Shown here piece after piece: positions 1 to 11,522 of a stretch of DNA of 64,000 bases; positions within the stretch are counted from its first letter, which is position 1, and each line of letters starts with the position of its first letter. A program made the translations under genes and the position numbers. A model generated the notes under the pieces. It made no database searches and had not been told where the DNA came from. It was given only the letters and a program-made list of their open reading frames with translations. Source of the DNA: Adenophora triphylla var. japonica. Taxonomy: Eukaryota; Streptophyta; Magnoliopsida; Asterales; Campanulaceae. The stretch lies in NCBI GenBank assembly GCA_022495995.1, contig JAFEMH010000744.1, positions 496,001-560,000 on the forward strand. Direction: 5' to 3'.

Positions 1-339
1 TATTTTGATTGTTTTATGTCTATTTATTATTGATCTCATTTGGTTAAGTAGGACTAGTTGGAGGAATATATATACATGCTTCAATATATTCATCAATTTT
101 CCATGCTACACATCTATACTTAATCTATGTCATTTAGTTGGATATATATGTGATTAATGTGGGTTTAGTTGCGAATCAATTACAACGACTGCCCTTTAGT
201 CCTTACATTTATAAAACTAATGGACGGGATTGTTGAATGACAATAAAGTATACATAAGGATTGTCATTTACATTATAAATATGATTTTAGAAGGGCTTAT
301 TAAGTATAAACACATGTTTGGGAAATCCAAGTGGGGGAT

Positions 340-750
340 TGTTAGAACATGGATTGCAAAATGTGTATACTTAGTAAATATACGTAAACGTGTAGACGTA
401 CATGTTTAAATCATAAATATAATTTTGTATAAAGTATAGAAAATTAATCAGTGTGTAGAATTTCCGAAGCAAAGACTACCTATTTATGATGGACAAAAGG
501 TAAGCTTTTGCTGCTTAATAATAAAAGGGTGTGGTCCCTAAATGAAATGCCCCTTGATTTCCTATATATAGAGGCTTTCCATCAGCCTAAGGAGACACAC
601 AATATTGATATACTCTCTCTCCATAATCTGAGAGAAAGTGTGAAGGCATTATCATTTAGAAGAACTACTCTCCCTCCTTAATTCTTCTTCTTCTTCTTGT
701 CTTCAACATCAAGGCATAAATGGATATATCAGGTATAACGCTTCCGCCCC
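340..750 (+). repeat. Putative copia LTR, left copy (3' border approximate)
   Basis: It begins TGTTAGAACATGG immediately after a purine tract and contains a TATA-like stretch (tatatatagag, about 565-575) followed by a CT/GA-rich leader. The right border is uncertain, because the sequence runs on into a dispersed repeat and no tRNA primer site is visible. Confidence 0.6.
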
Positions 751-1290
751 CATTCTCTTTTCTCTTACTTAGTCAAGACTTGAGTACGAATTTTTCATAA
801 TAGAATATAAATGTTTCAACAAAATTTTCATAAATTTGTTTGTCAACTTGATCAAATTTTGAGCAAATTTAAAGCAATTAGTATTCAAAATGAATATCAG
901 TAATAAATTTTGTTATTTTATGCATTAAATTTTTATAATTTTTTAGACATGATTCAGTCTTAATGACCAATAATCAAATGTGTTTTAGGACAGGTGAGTA
1001 TTTATTTCTTCTATTTGTGTGATATCATTATCGACACACTCAATTTTTTCTATTTTGGAGATATCGGCATTAGAGACATGAGACTAACTTTGGCAAGTCA
1101 TTGCTATATATGTGGGCATAGGACCCGACAATTGAGAATCTCGTCGTGAATTCCATAAGTGGACCCAGTCTAATAATTCGAAGAAAAATATTCATATTTT
1201 TGTTTTTCAACTTGATCAAATTTTGAGCAAATTTAAAGCAATTAGTATTCAAAATGAATATCAGTAATAAATTTTATTATTTTATGCATT

Positions 1291-3720
1291 AAGAACGTTA
1301 GATCCGATCGTGGTGGTGAATACTACGGTCGGAATGACGGTTTGGGAGAACAATGTCCGGGTTCTTTTGCTCGTTATCTTGAAGAGTGTGGGATCGTCCC
1401 TCACTACATCATGCCGGGCAAACCTAGTATGAATGGTGTAGCGGAGAGACGTAATAGAACCCTTAAGGATATGGTAAGAATTATGATTTCTTGTACTTCT
1501 TTACCTCACTCATTATGGGGCGATGCATTAAAAACCTCAGCTTATATTCTCAATAGGGCTCCTTCAAAGGCTACCGATAAAACCCCTTATGAATTATGGA
1601 CGAATAAGAAACCGTCCCTAAATCATTTTCATGTATGGGGTTGTTCAGTAGAAGCTAGGCCTTATACACCTAATGAAGGCAAACTGGACGCTAAGACCGT
1701 TAGTAGTTATTTTGTAGGGTATGCTGAGAGATCTAGGGGATATAAATTTTATGACCCGAAAACTAGAACATTTTTTGAGACGGGAAATGCTAGGTTTTTT
1801 AAGGATGTTGAATTTGGAGGGGAAATTAGGAATAGTTTTGAATTTGAAGAGGAAGAGGAATACATTTCTATACCTCTTCTCATAGTTCTTATTGAAACTC
1901 AAGTACTTATACCTGAAATTCAACAGGAACATATAATTCAAAACTATATAGAACCTCCTATAAATATAGATTAACATGAAAATGTTGTTAATGAGGATCA
2001 AATTCAAAAACCTCAAAATTAAGAAGAACCGGTGCCCTTAAGAAGGTCTAATAGAGTAAGAAGAAGTGCAATTCCGGCTGATTATGAAATGTATCTTGTC
2101 GAGAATGAGGAACATATAGACTTAGTGGGAGGTGAACCGTTCACCTTCCATGAGTCCATTAATAGTCCAAATTCTCATAAGTGGATTGATGCCATAAATG
2201 AAGAGTTATAATCTATGAAAGACAACGACGTTTGGGATCTTGTTCCATTAACTAAAAATGTGAAACCCATCGGATATAAATTGATCTTTAAGACCAAAAG
2301 GGGTTCACAAGGTAATATATGGAAAGGTGTAAAGCTCATCTTGTTGCTAAGGGATTCACTCAAAAGGATGACATTGATTATAAAGAAATATTTTCACCGG
2401 TATCTTCTAAAACTCTTTTAGGATTATTATGGCACTAGTTGCACATTTTGATCTTGAGCTTCATCAAATTGATGTAAAGACAGCTTTTCTCAATGGAGAC
2501 ATTGAGGAAACCATCTATATGAAGAAACCAGAAATGGTGACTGACATAGATCAAACTAATCAATTAGTTTGTAAACTTAAGAAATCCATTTATGGGCTCA
2601 AGCAAGCTTCTCGTCAATGGTACTTAAAGATCAATCAAGTAATTCTTTCATTTAGTTTTGAAACGAATCTTGCTGAAGATTCTGTGTACCATAAGTTCAG
2701 TGGGAGTAGATTTATAATTTTGGTCTTATATGTGGATGACATTTTACTTGCTAGTAATGATAAGGACCTTCTTAAGGAAACCTAGAAATTTCTTTCAAAC
2801 AAATTTGAAATGAAAGATCTTGGTGAGGCATCTTTTGTATTGGGAATCCAAATTCATCGTGATCGTTCACGAGATATTTTAGGATTATCACAAAAGGGCT
2901 ATATAGAGAAGATATTACAAAGGTTTGGCATGGAAAATTGTAAACCACATGACACCCCTATTTCTAAAGGAGATAAATTCAGTTTAAAGCAATGTCCTAA
3001 AAATAATATAGAATCCAAGTTTATGGAAAATATCCCTTATGCATCGGGAGTAGAAAGCTTAATGTATTCACAAGTCTGCACTCGTCCTGACCTTGCATTT
3101 GTTGTTGGGATGCTTGGTCGATACCAAAGCAATCCGGGGAGAGAACATTGGGTTGTAGCGAAAAGAGTGATGAGATACCTACGAAACACTAAGGACTACA
3201 TGCTTACATATGCAAAATCGGATCATCTTGAGATCATTGGGTATTCCGATTCCGATTTTACTGGATGTCAAGATAGTCGAAAATCGACGTCCGATTATGT
3301 CTTCACATTAGCTGGTGGAGCAATATCTTGGAGAAGTGCCAAGAAAATACTTGTGACTTCCTCTACCATGGAAGCCGAGTTTGTTGCTTGTTACGAAGCA
3401 TCCAAACAAGCTATATGGCTGCGTAAATTCATTGAGGGACTGCGAATTGTCAATAGTGTTGAAAAACCACTCAAGTTATATTGTTACAATCGGGCTGCAG
3501 TGTTGTATACTAACAACAATAAGAGTTCATCTAGATCTAAGCATATAGATATCAAGTATCTTGTTGTTAGATAAAGAGTACAAAATGGATAAATAGAAAT
3601 ACAACTTATAGGAACAAACTCCATGTTAGAGGATCCGTTTACTAAAGCGTTATCTCCTTTAGTGTTTCACGAGCATATCACTCATATGGGTGTAACAACT
3701 TCTGATAACATTTAATATAG
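1291..3720 (+). pseudogene. Copia pol remnant: half integrase, RT, RNase H
   Basis: The coding remnant starts abruptly inside the integrase core ([16 protein letters not shown] residues near 1297) and continues through the [14 protein letters not shown] motif and the integrase C-terminal region to a stop at 1974. RT follows in pieces: about 2215-2421; 2429-2785, with DVKTAFLNGDIEE, YGLKQASRQWY and the catalytic YVDD; and 2810-3574, with MKDLGEA and the RNase H motif YSDSDFTG. Frameshifts and stops lie near 1972, 2210, 2330, 2420 and 2785, and after 3574. In RNase H the usual CDN motif reads CYN, so a catalytic Asp is lost. It cannot encode an active polyprotein. The junction at 1290 joins AT-rich repeat directly to integrase, which marks an internal deletion. 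Confidence 0.85.
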
Positions 3721-4081
3721 TGGGAGTTTGTGTTGTACTTTTATTTTGATTGTTTTATGTCTATTTATTATTGATCTCATTTGGTTAAGTAGGACTAGTT
3801 GGAGGAATATATATACATGCTTCAATATATTCATCAATTTTCCATGCTACACATCTATACTTAATCTATGTCATTTAGTTGGATATATATGTGATTAATG
3901 TGGGTTTAGTTGCGAATCAATTACAACGACTGCCCCTTTAGTCCTTACATTTATAAAACTAATGGACGGGATTGTTGAATGACAATAAAGTATACATAAG
4001 GATTGTCATTTACATTATAAATATGATTTTAGAAGGGCTTATTAAGTATAAGCACATGTTTGGGCAATTCAAGTGGGAGAT

Positions 4082-4490
4082 TGTTAGAACATGGATTGCA
4101 AAATGTGTATACTTAGTAAATATACGTAAACGTGTAGACGTACATGTTTAAATCATAAATATAATGTTGTATAAATTATAGAAAATTAATCAATGTGTAG
4201 AATTTCCGAAGCAAAGACTACCTATTTATGATGGACAAAAGGTAAGCTTTTGCTGCTTAATAATAAAAGGGTGTGGTCCCTAAATGAAATGCCCCTTGGT
4301 TTCCTATATATAGAGGCTTTCCATCAGCCTAAGGAGACACACAATATTGATATACTCTCTCTCCAAAATCTGAGAGAAAGTGTGAAGGCATTATCATTTA
4401 GAAGAACTACTTTACATCCTTAATTCTTCTTCTTCTTCTCTTCAACATCAACATCAAGGCATAAATGGATATATCAGGTATAACGCTTCC
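4082..4490 (+). repeat. Putative copia LTR, right copy (3' border approximate)
   Basis: Near-identical to 340-750, with the same TGTTAGAACATGG start after a polypurine tract at about 4071-4081. It follows the internal 3' end (3575-4081) in the order expected for a 3' LTR. Confidence 0.65.
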
Positions 4491-4929
4491 GCCCCCTTTC
4501 TCTTTTCTCTTACTTAGTCAAGACTTGAGTACGAATTTTTCATAATGAAATATAAATGTTTCAACAAAATTTTCATAATTTTATTTGTCAACTTGATCAA
4601 ATTTTGAGCAAATTTAAAGCAATTAGTATTCAAAATGAATATCAGTAATAAATTTTGTTATTTTATGCATTAAATTTTTATAATTTTTTAGACATGATTC
4701 AGTCACAATGACCAATAATCAAATGTGTTTTAGGACAGGTGAGTATTTATTTTTTCTATTTTGGTGATATCATTATCGACACACTCAATTTTTTCTATTT
4801 TGGAGATATCGGCATTAGAGACATGAGACTAACTTTGGCAAGTAATTGCTATATATGTGGGCATAGGACCCGACAATTGAGAATCTCATCGTGAATTCCA
4901 TAAGTGGACCCAGTCTAATAATTCGAAGA

Positions 4930-5880
4930 AAAATATTCATATTTTTGTTTGTCAACTTGATCAAATTTTGAGCAAATTTAAAGCAATTAGTATACAAAAT
5001 GAATATCAGTAATAAATTTTATTATTTTATGCATTAAATTTTTATAATTTTTTTTAGTCCTGATTCAGTCACAATGACCAATAATCAAACATGTTCTAGG
5101 ACGGGTGAGTATTTATTTCTTCTATTTTGGTGATATCATTATCGACAATCAATTTTTTCTATTTTAATTTGGAGATATCGGCATTCGAAACGTGAGACTA
5201 ACTTTGGCAAGTCATTACTATATATGTGGGCATAGGACCCGACAATTGAGAATCTCATCGTAAATTGCATAAGTGGAACCAGTCTAATAATTCGAAGAAA
5301 AATATTCATATTTTTGGGATGAAGAACACGATTTACCAGTTCGGGGAGACCTTTTTTTTGTTCTTCTTCATGTTTTACAATTGCAAGTTCCTTGCCAAAC
5401 CCAAGGCTAAAAAATCCATAAGTGGATCCATTATAAATTTTCTTAAATCGCAACTAATTACAAGATCACAAGGGTTTGTAAAATGCTGTAAAAATCCTAT
5501 TACAACGTTTTTTTAAACGTTGTTATGGAGCTTTTTTGTAGTAGTGGTTTCATTTGATTTTATATGATCTATAATGCAAGTGAAATTTTACCATACATTA
5601 ATTTTAATTTAATCATTCCAATAAAATTTGAGAAACTGTTATTAATAAATCAACTGATTATTTATCGATAACAGTTTTTAAAATTTCATTGGTTAGATGA
5701 AGCATCTAACTAGAGAACAACTAAGCCTCGTTTGTTGTTTCATTTTCTGCTTTTATTCAGATCTGAATGAGTGTGGGTGCATCGGACATAACCCAATTCA
5801 TATTGTTTGTTTTTTGTCTACATTCAGATCTGAATGTCTCTTATTTTTCATTTAATTTTCAGATGTAAAACTATCACTTA
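4930..5880. repeat. Dispersed repeat R, left half of split copy 1
   Basis: This AT-rich sequence is matched by 32537-32724 plus 34009-34780, with the same order and only small indels. It contains the run ggtgatatcatt...tagtagtgg. Partial copies also lie at about 830-1292 and 4570-5037. Its continuation resumes at 22540, after a 16.7 kb insertion. Short reading frames on the minus strand recur in all copies, but I recognise no protein. Its origin is unknown; it may be an old non-coding element or a segmental duplication. Confidence 0.8.
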
Positions 5881-6045
5881 GGTGGCGTTTGTTTTTTTGT
5901 TTCTTCCTCATATTTGCCTCTGAATGCTTATTCATTCAGAGGTGGAGTAATTAAGTTCGTTTGTTTTTTTTTTCGATTAATACTTAACTGCCTCTTATTT
6001 GCATCTTATTTTTAAGTGATAGATTTGCCTCTTATTTGCCTCTTG

Positions 6046-6047
<2 letters not shown>

Positions 6048-6093
<46 letters not shown>
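6048..6093. repeat. (TA)n microsatellite, left flank of nested element
   Basis: Uninterrupted TA dinucleotides directly abut the terminal repeat beginning GGTCCTATTATAATGAG. The matching (TA)n flank on the far side starts near 21968. Confidence 0.9.
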
Positions 6094-6095
<2 letters not shown>

Positions 6096-6445
6096 TCCTA
6101 TTATAATGAGAACCAAATTTATATGAGAATCATAAGAACCACTAACAGCCATTGGATTAAAAACACATCAATGCTCCAGATTAAAAAAAAAAAAAGATAG
6201 AGGGGGTTGCATTTTCGTAATTATTGTGAACTTTTAAGGTCAGACGCATTCATCATCTTTCTAACTGTCACGTCATCATTTAAAATCCTCCTCAAATTTC
6301 AAAATAAAATATCTCAATATCTATAAGTCGAAAAAAAAATTCGAAAACACTGATTTTTTTTGTCTTGACGAGAAGATTCAAACTAGATCCCTGAAGATAG
6401 AATTTTTAAAAAATAATATTGAACAACGTGATCTTGGCCAAGTCC

Positions 6446-7380
6446 TTGTACACTAATTAATTAACTAGTGTACACTAGCTAGTTAAGTAATGTACACTAG
6501 CTAGTTAAGTAATGTACACTGGCTAATTAACTAGTGTACACAAGTCCTTGTGTACACTAGCTAATTAACTAGTGTATACTAGCTAGTTAAGTAATGTACA
6601 CTAGCTATGAAATATTGGATTAATTTTTTATGTAGAAGAAAGAGACATAATAAGTAAATTTGATACTTTCCTCGATAGCAGTAAAATTATTTTTCAAAAA
6701 TTTGTGAAAAAAAAAAAAAAAACAGCTATTTTGGACCAGCAAAGCATAAAAAAATCCAAGATCTGTATTTAAGATTTAGGGCCACTCATTTATATGAGAT
6801 TGGATCTGTACCACTAAGTAATCCAAGTGATTGCACATTGCACTACCCCAAATCCAGTACCTACCTCCCTTATTTTGATCATGAAAAAAAAAAAAAAAAA
6901 GGAAAAGGATTCCCAGCCAGCTGACCTTCATCACAAGTCAGTATAAGTAGTTGCAAAGGCCATTCATGATTTCAAAGCAGCTGCTCTCTGATAACTGACC
7001 CATCAAAGAGCATACCCGGCCCATTGGAAATTGGATCATCATATGTTCATACGAAAGAGAAAGCTCTGACTTGACAGTCTGTGTTGCTAGTGTAACCTAG
7101 TGTACACTAGCTATGTGTATCAGCATTGGCTAATGTAAACTAGCTAGTTTAACTTAGTGTACACTCGATAGTTATCTAGTGTACACTAGCCAAATGCCTT
7201 AGGCAGCAGGACAAAGCATTGGGCCAAGCCCTTGTGTACACTAGCTAGTTATCTAGTGTACAATAGCTAGTTTTCTTAGTGTATACTAGCTGTATTGCTA
7301 GTGTAACCTAGTGTACACTAGCTGTGTTGCTAGTGTGCACAATTCAAAAATACCTGGTGTGCATTGTTCTATTGGGTACA
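6446..7380. repeat. Array of TAGTGTACACTAGC palindromes, left side
   Basis: More than fifteen copies of the self-complementary core TAGTGTACACTA, many followed by GCTAGTTAAGTAATG or GCTAATTAA, occur in two clusters (6446-6610 and 7085-7380). The spacing is irregular, so this is not a simple satellite. The 300 bp between the clusters (about 6780-7080) is unassigned sequence with no convincing coding potential. Confidence 0.8.
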
Positions 7381-7775
7381 CTAGCTAATTTATCTAATGC
7401 ACTCAATATACTTATTACAATTCAAAAAAAATTGATCTTGATCGAGAGCAAACTCGAACATTCATTTTGGGGCAGAGGTAGTACATATTTCGTTTCTGGT
7501 TTATTGAATGATCACAGGTTTCATTTATATGGTACAACACCTTAATGCATCAGGATGTTGAAAGTATTATACAAATGATGCTTTTTTCAGTGGATTCTTG
7601 ATCCTTCATAATAAAACCAAAGTATTAACCTACAGAGAGTTTCATAAATAACGCTTATTTTATTTGTTAAAACCCGATTTTCTTAAGCGTTATAAACAAT
7701 GATATTTCTTTAGAGTTACAGAAATTTGATTTTTCATTAATAATCTGACATATTTATAAAAAAAAAGTGATAATT

Positions 7776-7780
7776 ATAAT
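7776..7780. repeat. Target-site duplication ATAAT, left
   Basis: ATAAT directly precedes the 5' LTR and is repeated at 21108-21112 directly after the 3' LTR, which fixes both borders of the gypsy element. Confidence 0.95.
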
Positions 7781-8548
7781 TGAACGGTATAAACCAAGAT
7801 ACGAACATGGGCTTGCCTGAGCTGGGCCCAAATGAATTGAGCCATAAACATAATCCAACATCTAGGTATCAGGGCCGAGGAGAACCTTCCTCATATGCCG
7901 AGGAGAATACACCTCGGCCTTATGTCTTCATGCTTGGGCCGTCAAATCCCGAGACATCCTCAAGTGACGAGGAGAGAAAAGTTCTTACCTCGGCATATCA
8001 TCCAAGTGACGAGGAAACCAAATCATTCACCCCGGCATATCTCCGTGTCGGCCAATCATCAAATGACGAGGAAGCAGAATCATTCACCTCGGCCTATTTG
8101 CTAAGGCTGAGGTAAAACATTTATGTTCCTCGGCATTTCGGCTAGCAGTTTACACAGTCCTTATTCAACACGGATTATACATTCATGATCCAATCAGGAT
8201 TATAATTACCCACACCAATTCAAGTCAAACAATGATTCCTTAACAGATATAATTCTCTTAGGATTATATCTTATCTCTTTGCAAGTTCACTTCAACATGG
8301 ATTCTACCAACCCATCCCTATAAATACAAGCCCCATGGCTCATTATTTGGTACGTTACTTTTTACATTGCAGAAACTCTGTCAATTTAGTTTCTCACCTA
8401 CAAACCGTGAACTTACTCTCACGCCGGAGGGCCTTTAGCCGGATCCGCCCCGGCTTAATTTACTTGTTTTCTCTTATTCTCAGGCCTTGCAATCGCCGGA
8501 GCATTCATCGCTTGGATTTGGGCTGATTTGACGATTTTGGCATCATCA
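7781..8548 (+). repeat. 5' LTR of gypsy element 1
   Basis: It starts TGAACGGTATAAACC and ends CATCATCA. Inside it, a gacgaggaaacc..cctcggc motif recurs about three times at 60-70 bp spacing (7960-8095). A TATA box (CTATAAATAC, about 8318-8327) precedes a leader containing CTCTCACGCCGGAGGG. The same leader string occurs in the LTR of gypsy element 2 near 57415. Confidence 0.95.
8318..8327 (+). promoter_or_regulatory. LTR promoter TATA box
   Basis: CTATAAATAC lies about 230 bp before the LTR end, the normal position for the U3/R transition of a plant LTR. Confidence 0.7.
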
Positions 8549-8568
8549 ATTGGTTCCATTGCCGGGAA
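8549..8568 (+). other. Putative tRNA primer-binding site
   Basis: ATTGGTTCCATTGCCGGGAA directly follows the 5' LTR. The identical string follows the LTR of gypsy element 2 at 57551-57570. Position and conservation support a primer-binding site; the tRNA was not identified. Confidence 0.75.
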
Positions 8569-9099
8569 ATCGATTCAAACACCCTTTGTTTGGCCTGGAA
8601 AAGTCGCCTGCAGCCTATTTTCGGCCGGAAATTTTCTAGTTTGAACGAGAAATTTTTGTTCCGTTTGGGCACTGTTCTTGTTATCGCCGGATTCTGCGAA
8701 AAATTCGGTCGAATCTACCGCGATTCACGTGCAAAGTGAATTGTTTGGCCTGAATTTTTTGTGTTGGAAAAATCGCAATTGGCTGTTTGTTTGTGGTCAA
8801 AATTTGCCCTAATTTCGGCCAGAAATTTGGATCTATTGGAAATTGTGATTTTTGGAAAATTTGCACTTGGTAATTTGCTGTTGACTTACAATGGACGGAC
8901 AGTTTACGAGTGTTATGGCTGAGGACCCTACCCAAGTGAATGGGGGGAACACTGGAGCCGAGGAGCTGCCTCCTCCTCCTCCTCTACCTCAGCCAGATGC
9001 CCCTCCTCCCCTCGCATGACCCTTCGTTCTAAGGGTTAGGCGAATGCCGAGGGAGAAGGCGCTGAGCTTCCTCGTCCCACTCGTGCTCGCGGAAAGCAA

Positions 9100-11010
9100 G
9101 TGGGAAGGAAGAAAACAAAGAATGCCGACGCTGGTCAAGCAGGAGGAAGTCAACCCATTGACCGACGCTCTTTGTTACATAAGCAAATGGAGACATTGCA
9201 AAGGATGTATGAAACTCAGGCCGCTCTTTTGCAATTGGAGCCAGATCACTCCATAGCTGAATTCATTAGGCCATCAATAGGCCCACCTCTGGGAAGGGAA
9301 CAAGGTGAACAACAACCTCCTCCCCTCAAGACCGCTGAACTACCAAAGCAAGCTCCCCGAGAACCTACCCGTCCTCGGCATGACAGTAAGAAGAAGGACC
9401 AGCTGGTTGACTTGAGAAGCCACTTAACTCCTAGGGAAGAGGAAGTAAACTCCAAGGACCTAAGGACGAGACTCAGCTTGAACAGGCGCCTGTCCCCTGC
9501 TCGTCTAGTCATAGCACCTCGGCGTCCTGATTCTCCTCGTCCTCATCGATCTCGCCATGACTCTCCTCGTCCTCGGCATCGACGTGACTCTCCCCGTCCT
9601 CGTGTTCGTGAATTTGCTAGGCCGAGGACCCCAGAACCATACAGGATGATTCTTGGTGGTCAAGACTTGGAACCAAGGCGTGATAAAGCCCCCTCCAAAC
9701 GGGACAATCACCGACATGACGCGGAGCACAGTAGGGTGAATGGTCGCCCCAAAGATAAATCAACCAGAAGCTCTCAACAAAGCACCCGCTCAAGCAGTGA
9801 GAAGGGAACAGAAACAAGGCAATGGGAGCTGTTGAAGCAAAGGCTAGATGACATGGAGATGGGAAAGAAATTCAATGACGATGACTATGACTGGGCAACT
9901 CGTCCGTTCTCCTTGAGGATAACTGCGGCACCACCTAATCCTCACCTCAAGATCCCGAATTTTGAGAAATACAACGGAACCACTGACGCCAAGGACCATG
10001 TGCAAGGCTTTGAACAAACCATGAATCTCCTCACCACTGCTGATGACTTGCTCTGCAAAGCTTTCGCGAGCACCTTCTCCGGAACAGCTCTGACCTGGTT
10101 CCGTGAGCTTAAGAAAGGTTGCATCGATTGCTGGAGGGGCATGAGGAGAATGTTCTTAGACCACTTTGCCACTGCTGGTAAGAGGAAGATGAGATTGGCC
10201 GACTTGGCCAACATCGAGCAGGGAAAAGGAGAGACCACCCTCAGTTACTACAACAGGTTTCGAAAAATGGCAGACCAAGTTGAAGAGAGCCTCACCGACA
10301 GGGAAGTCATTATTTGTTTCAACTCCGGGCTAAAATCTGGTCCCCTCATTTATGAACTCTCAGCCCGGGAATCTAAATCCAAGGCCGAATTATACAAGAT
10401 GGCTTATGCCATTTCCATGGCTGAGGACAAAACAAAGAAAAGGGGAGCTGACAAGACGGAAACAGAGGCGACAGGCACTCGCCAGAATGATAATGGGAAC
10501 GGCAAGGGTTCCAAGGGGAAAAATAGAACAAGGAGCACTGAGAAGCTTGAATTCACCCCTCTTACAAAACTCATCTCTGAAATCATGCAGCTAGTAAACC
10601 TTCCTCCACCCCGTCCGCTGACTGACAAGCCAAAATTCCCTCGTAACATGAGCAAATACTGTGATTTTCACAAAGACCACGGGCATACCACTGATGGCTG
10701 TTGGGCCCTCAAGAAAATAATCCAACAATGGGTTGACGAGGAAAAGCTAGACCGCTATGTCATGAAAAAAGATGGCAAAAGAAAGCGGAAGCAAGAGGAG
10801 AGTGAAGATGACTCTAAGAGTGAGGATGAAGATCGAAGGCCTCCTAGGGCTAAATTGCATGTGATCCGTGAAGAGGTGACCTCCACTAGAAAGCTAAGGG
10901 ACCAGATTCATGAGCTAAGCAAAGTTTACCATGTACCTGCTTGGATTCATAAGGCAAAGGAGGTCATTAGTTTTTCTCCAAACGAGTTGGCAGGAAGCCG
11001 TGCAGTCTGA
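9100..11010 (+). CDS. gag: Gag polyprotein of gypsy element 1 (5' end damaged)
   Basis: Structural capsid protein of the retrotransposon particle. The first third is basic and rich in Arg/Pro/Ser (SPRPH/RHDSPRPR repeats). The retrotransposon gag capsid domain lies at about residues 290-430 (ALTWFRELKKG, ANIEQGKGETTLSYYNRF). A zinc-binding C-X2-H-X4-H-X4-C motif (CDFHKDHGHTTDGC) lies near residue 520, followed by an acidic/basic tail. The open frame begins at a non-ATG codon. The probable original start is the ATG at 8891, whose frame stops at 9017; a frameshift near 9015 plus a TAG at 9037 separate it from the main frame. The TGA at 11008 is in frame with the protease that follows, so gag-pro was one reading frame. 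Confidence 0.85.
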   Translation: MGRKKTKNADAGQAGGSQPIDRRSLLHKQMETLQRMYETQAALLQLEPDHSIAEFIRPSIGPPLGREQGEQQPPPLKTAELPKQAPREPTRPRHDSKKKDQLVDLRSHLTPREEEVNSKDLRTRLSLNRRLSPARLVIAPRRPDSPRPHRSRHDSPRPRHRRDSPRPRVREFARPRTPEPYRMILGGQDLEPRRDKAPSKRDNHRHDAEHSRVNGRPKDKSTRSSQQSTRSSSEKGTETRQWELLKQRLDDMEMGKKFNDDDYDWATRPFSLRITAAPPNPHLKIPNFEKYNGTTDAKDHVQGFEQTMNLLTTADDLLCKAFASTFSGTALTWFRELKKGCIDCWRGMRRMFLDHFATAGKRKMRLADLANIEQGKGETTLSYYNRFRKMADQVEESLTDREVIICFNSGLKSGPLIYELSARESKSKAELYKMAYAISMAEDKTKKRGADKTETEATGTRQNDNGNGKGSKGKNRTRSTEKLEFTPLTKLISEIMQLVNLPPPRPLTDKPKFPRNMSKYCDFHKDHGHTTDGCWALKKIIQQWVDEEKLDRYVMKKDGKRKRKQEESEDDSKSEDEDRRPPRAKLHVIREEVTSTRKLRDQIHELSKVYHVPAWIHKAKEVISFSPNELAGSRAV

Positions 11011-11019
11011 GAACAACCC

Positions 11020-11454
11020 TTGGTGATAAAGGGTCGGATTGACAATGTGGAATCAGAAAGACTACTTGTGGACACGGGGGCCTCCCGTGACATCTTGTAC
11101 TATTCTGCTTTCCAGCAAATGGGTTTGAAAGACACCATGCTAGAACCATATCATGGAAGACTGGAAGGGTTCACCAACCATAAAGTTGGAGCTAAGGGAA
11201 CCGTGGAACTGGAACTTGAGGTCGGTGACCACCCCTTCCGAGCCAAGGCAACTGTCACTTTTATCGTCATGGACTTGACTAGTGACTATCACGCAATCAT
11301 AGGCATTCCAAGTCAAGCCAAGCTTGGGATGGTGACCTCCCTTCCTCACCAACGAGTTAAATTTCCCACTTGCGCTGGAATTGGATGTGTAAGGGCAACC
11401 CCCAAAGACTTCTTGGAACATGTCGTAAAGAGCAGAAAGAAATCGAAAGCGTGA
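11020..11454 (+). CDS. Aspartic protease domain of gypsy element 1
   Basis: Retropepsin-type protease that would cleave the Gag-Pol polyprotein. The active-site signature LLVDTGASRDIL is near the start, and the distal FIVMDLTSDYHAIIGIP segment matches the second conserved part of gypsy proteases. It is in the same frame as gag, separated only by the in-frame TGA at 11008-11010. A stop at 11452 and a frameshift near 11430 separate it from the RT frame. Confidence 0.85.
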   Translation: MVIKGRIDNVESERLLVDTGASRDILYYSAFQQMGLKDTMLEPYHGRLEGFTNHKVGAKGTVELELEVGDHPFRAKATVTFIVMDLTSDYHAIIGIPSQAKLGMVTSLPHQRVKFPTCAGIGCVRATPKDFLEHVVKSRKKSKA

Positions 11455-11522
11455 AGATAGACACCCCCGAGGAAAACATCGAGATTTCTAAATCTCAGAA
11501 AACCACATAGACTAGCTCTAGA

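Larger units (their letters stand above)
1..5037 (+). mobile_element. Damaged Ty1/copia element in tandem arrangement
   Basis: Positions 1-1292 and 3742-5037 are near-identical direct repeats (offset about 3741) that flank a broken copia pol. Each arm has the same order: the 3' end of a copia internal region, a polypurine tract (AAGTGGGGGAT or AAGTGGGAGAT), a putative LTR starting TGTTAGAACATGG at 340 and 4082, and about 0.5 kb of a dispersed AT-rich repeat. Because an internal 3' end precedes the left LTR, the left arm is not a plain 5' LTR. The layout fits a tandem duplication or recombinant in which two elements share an LTR. gag, protease and half of integrase are absent. Confidence 0.75.

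Noticed and set aside
1070..1252. Recurrent minus-strand frame of about 60 codons in repeat R (also 4815, 5139, 34071)
   Set aside because: Present in all copies but varying in length and frame, with no domain and no splice context; treated as non-coding repeat.
9246..9817. Minus-strand open frames across gag
   Set aside because: Shadows of the Arg/Pro/Ser-rich gag sequence; no splice sites or conserved motifs, unlike the antisense gene at 16.7-19.7 kb.
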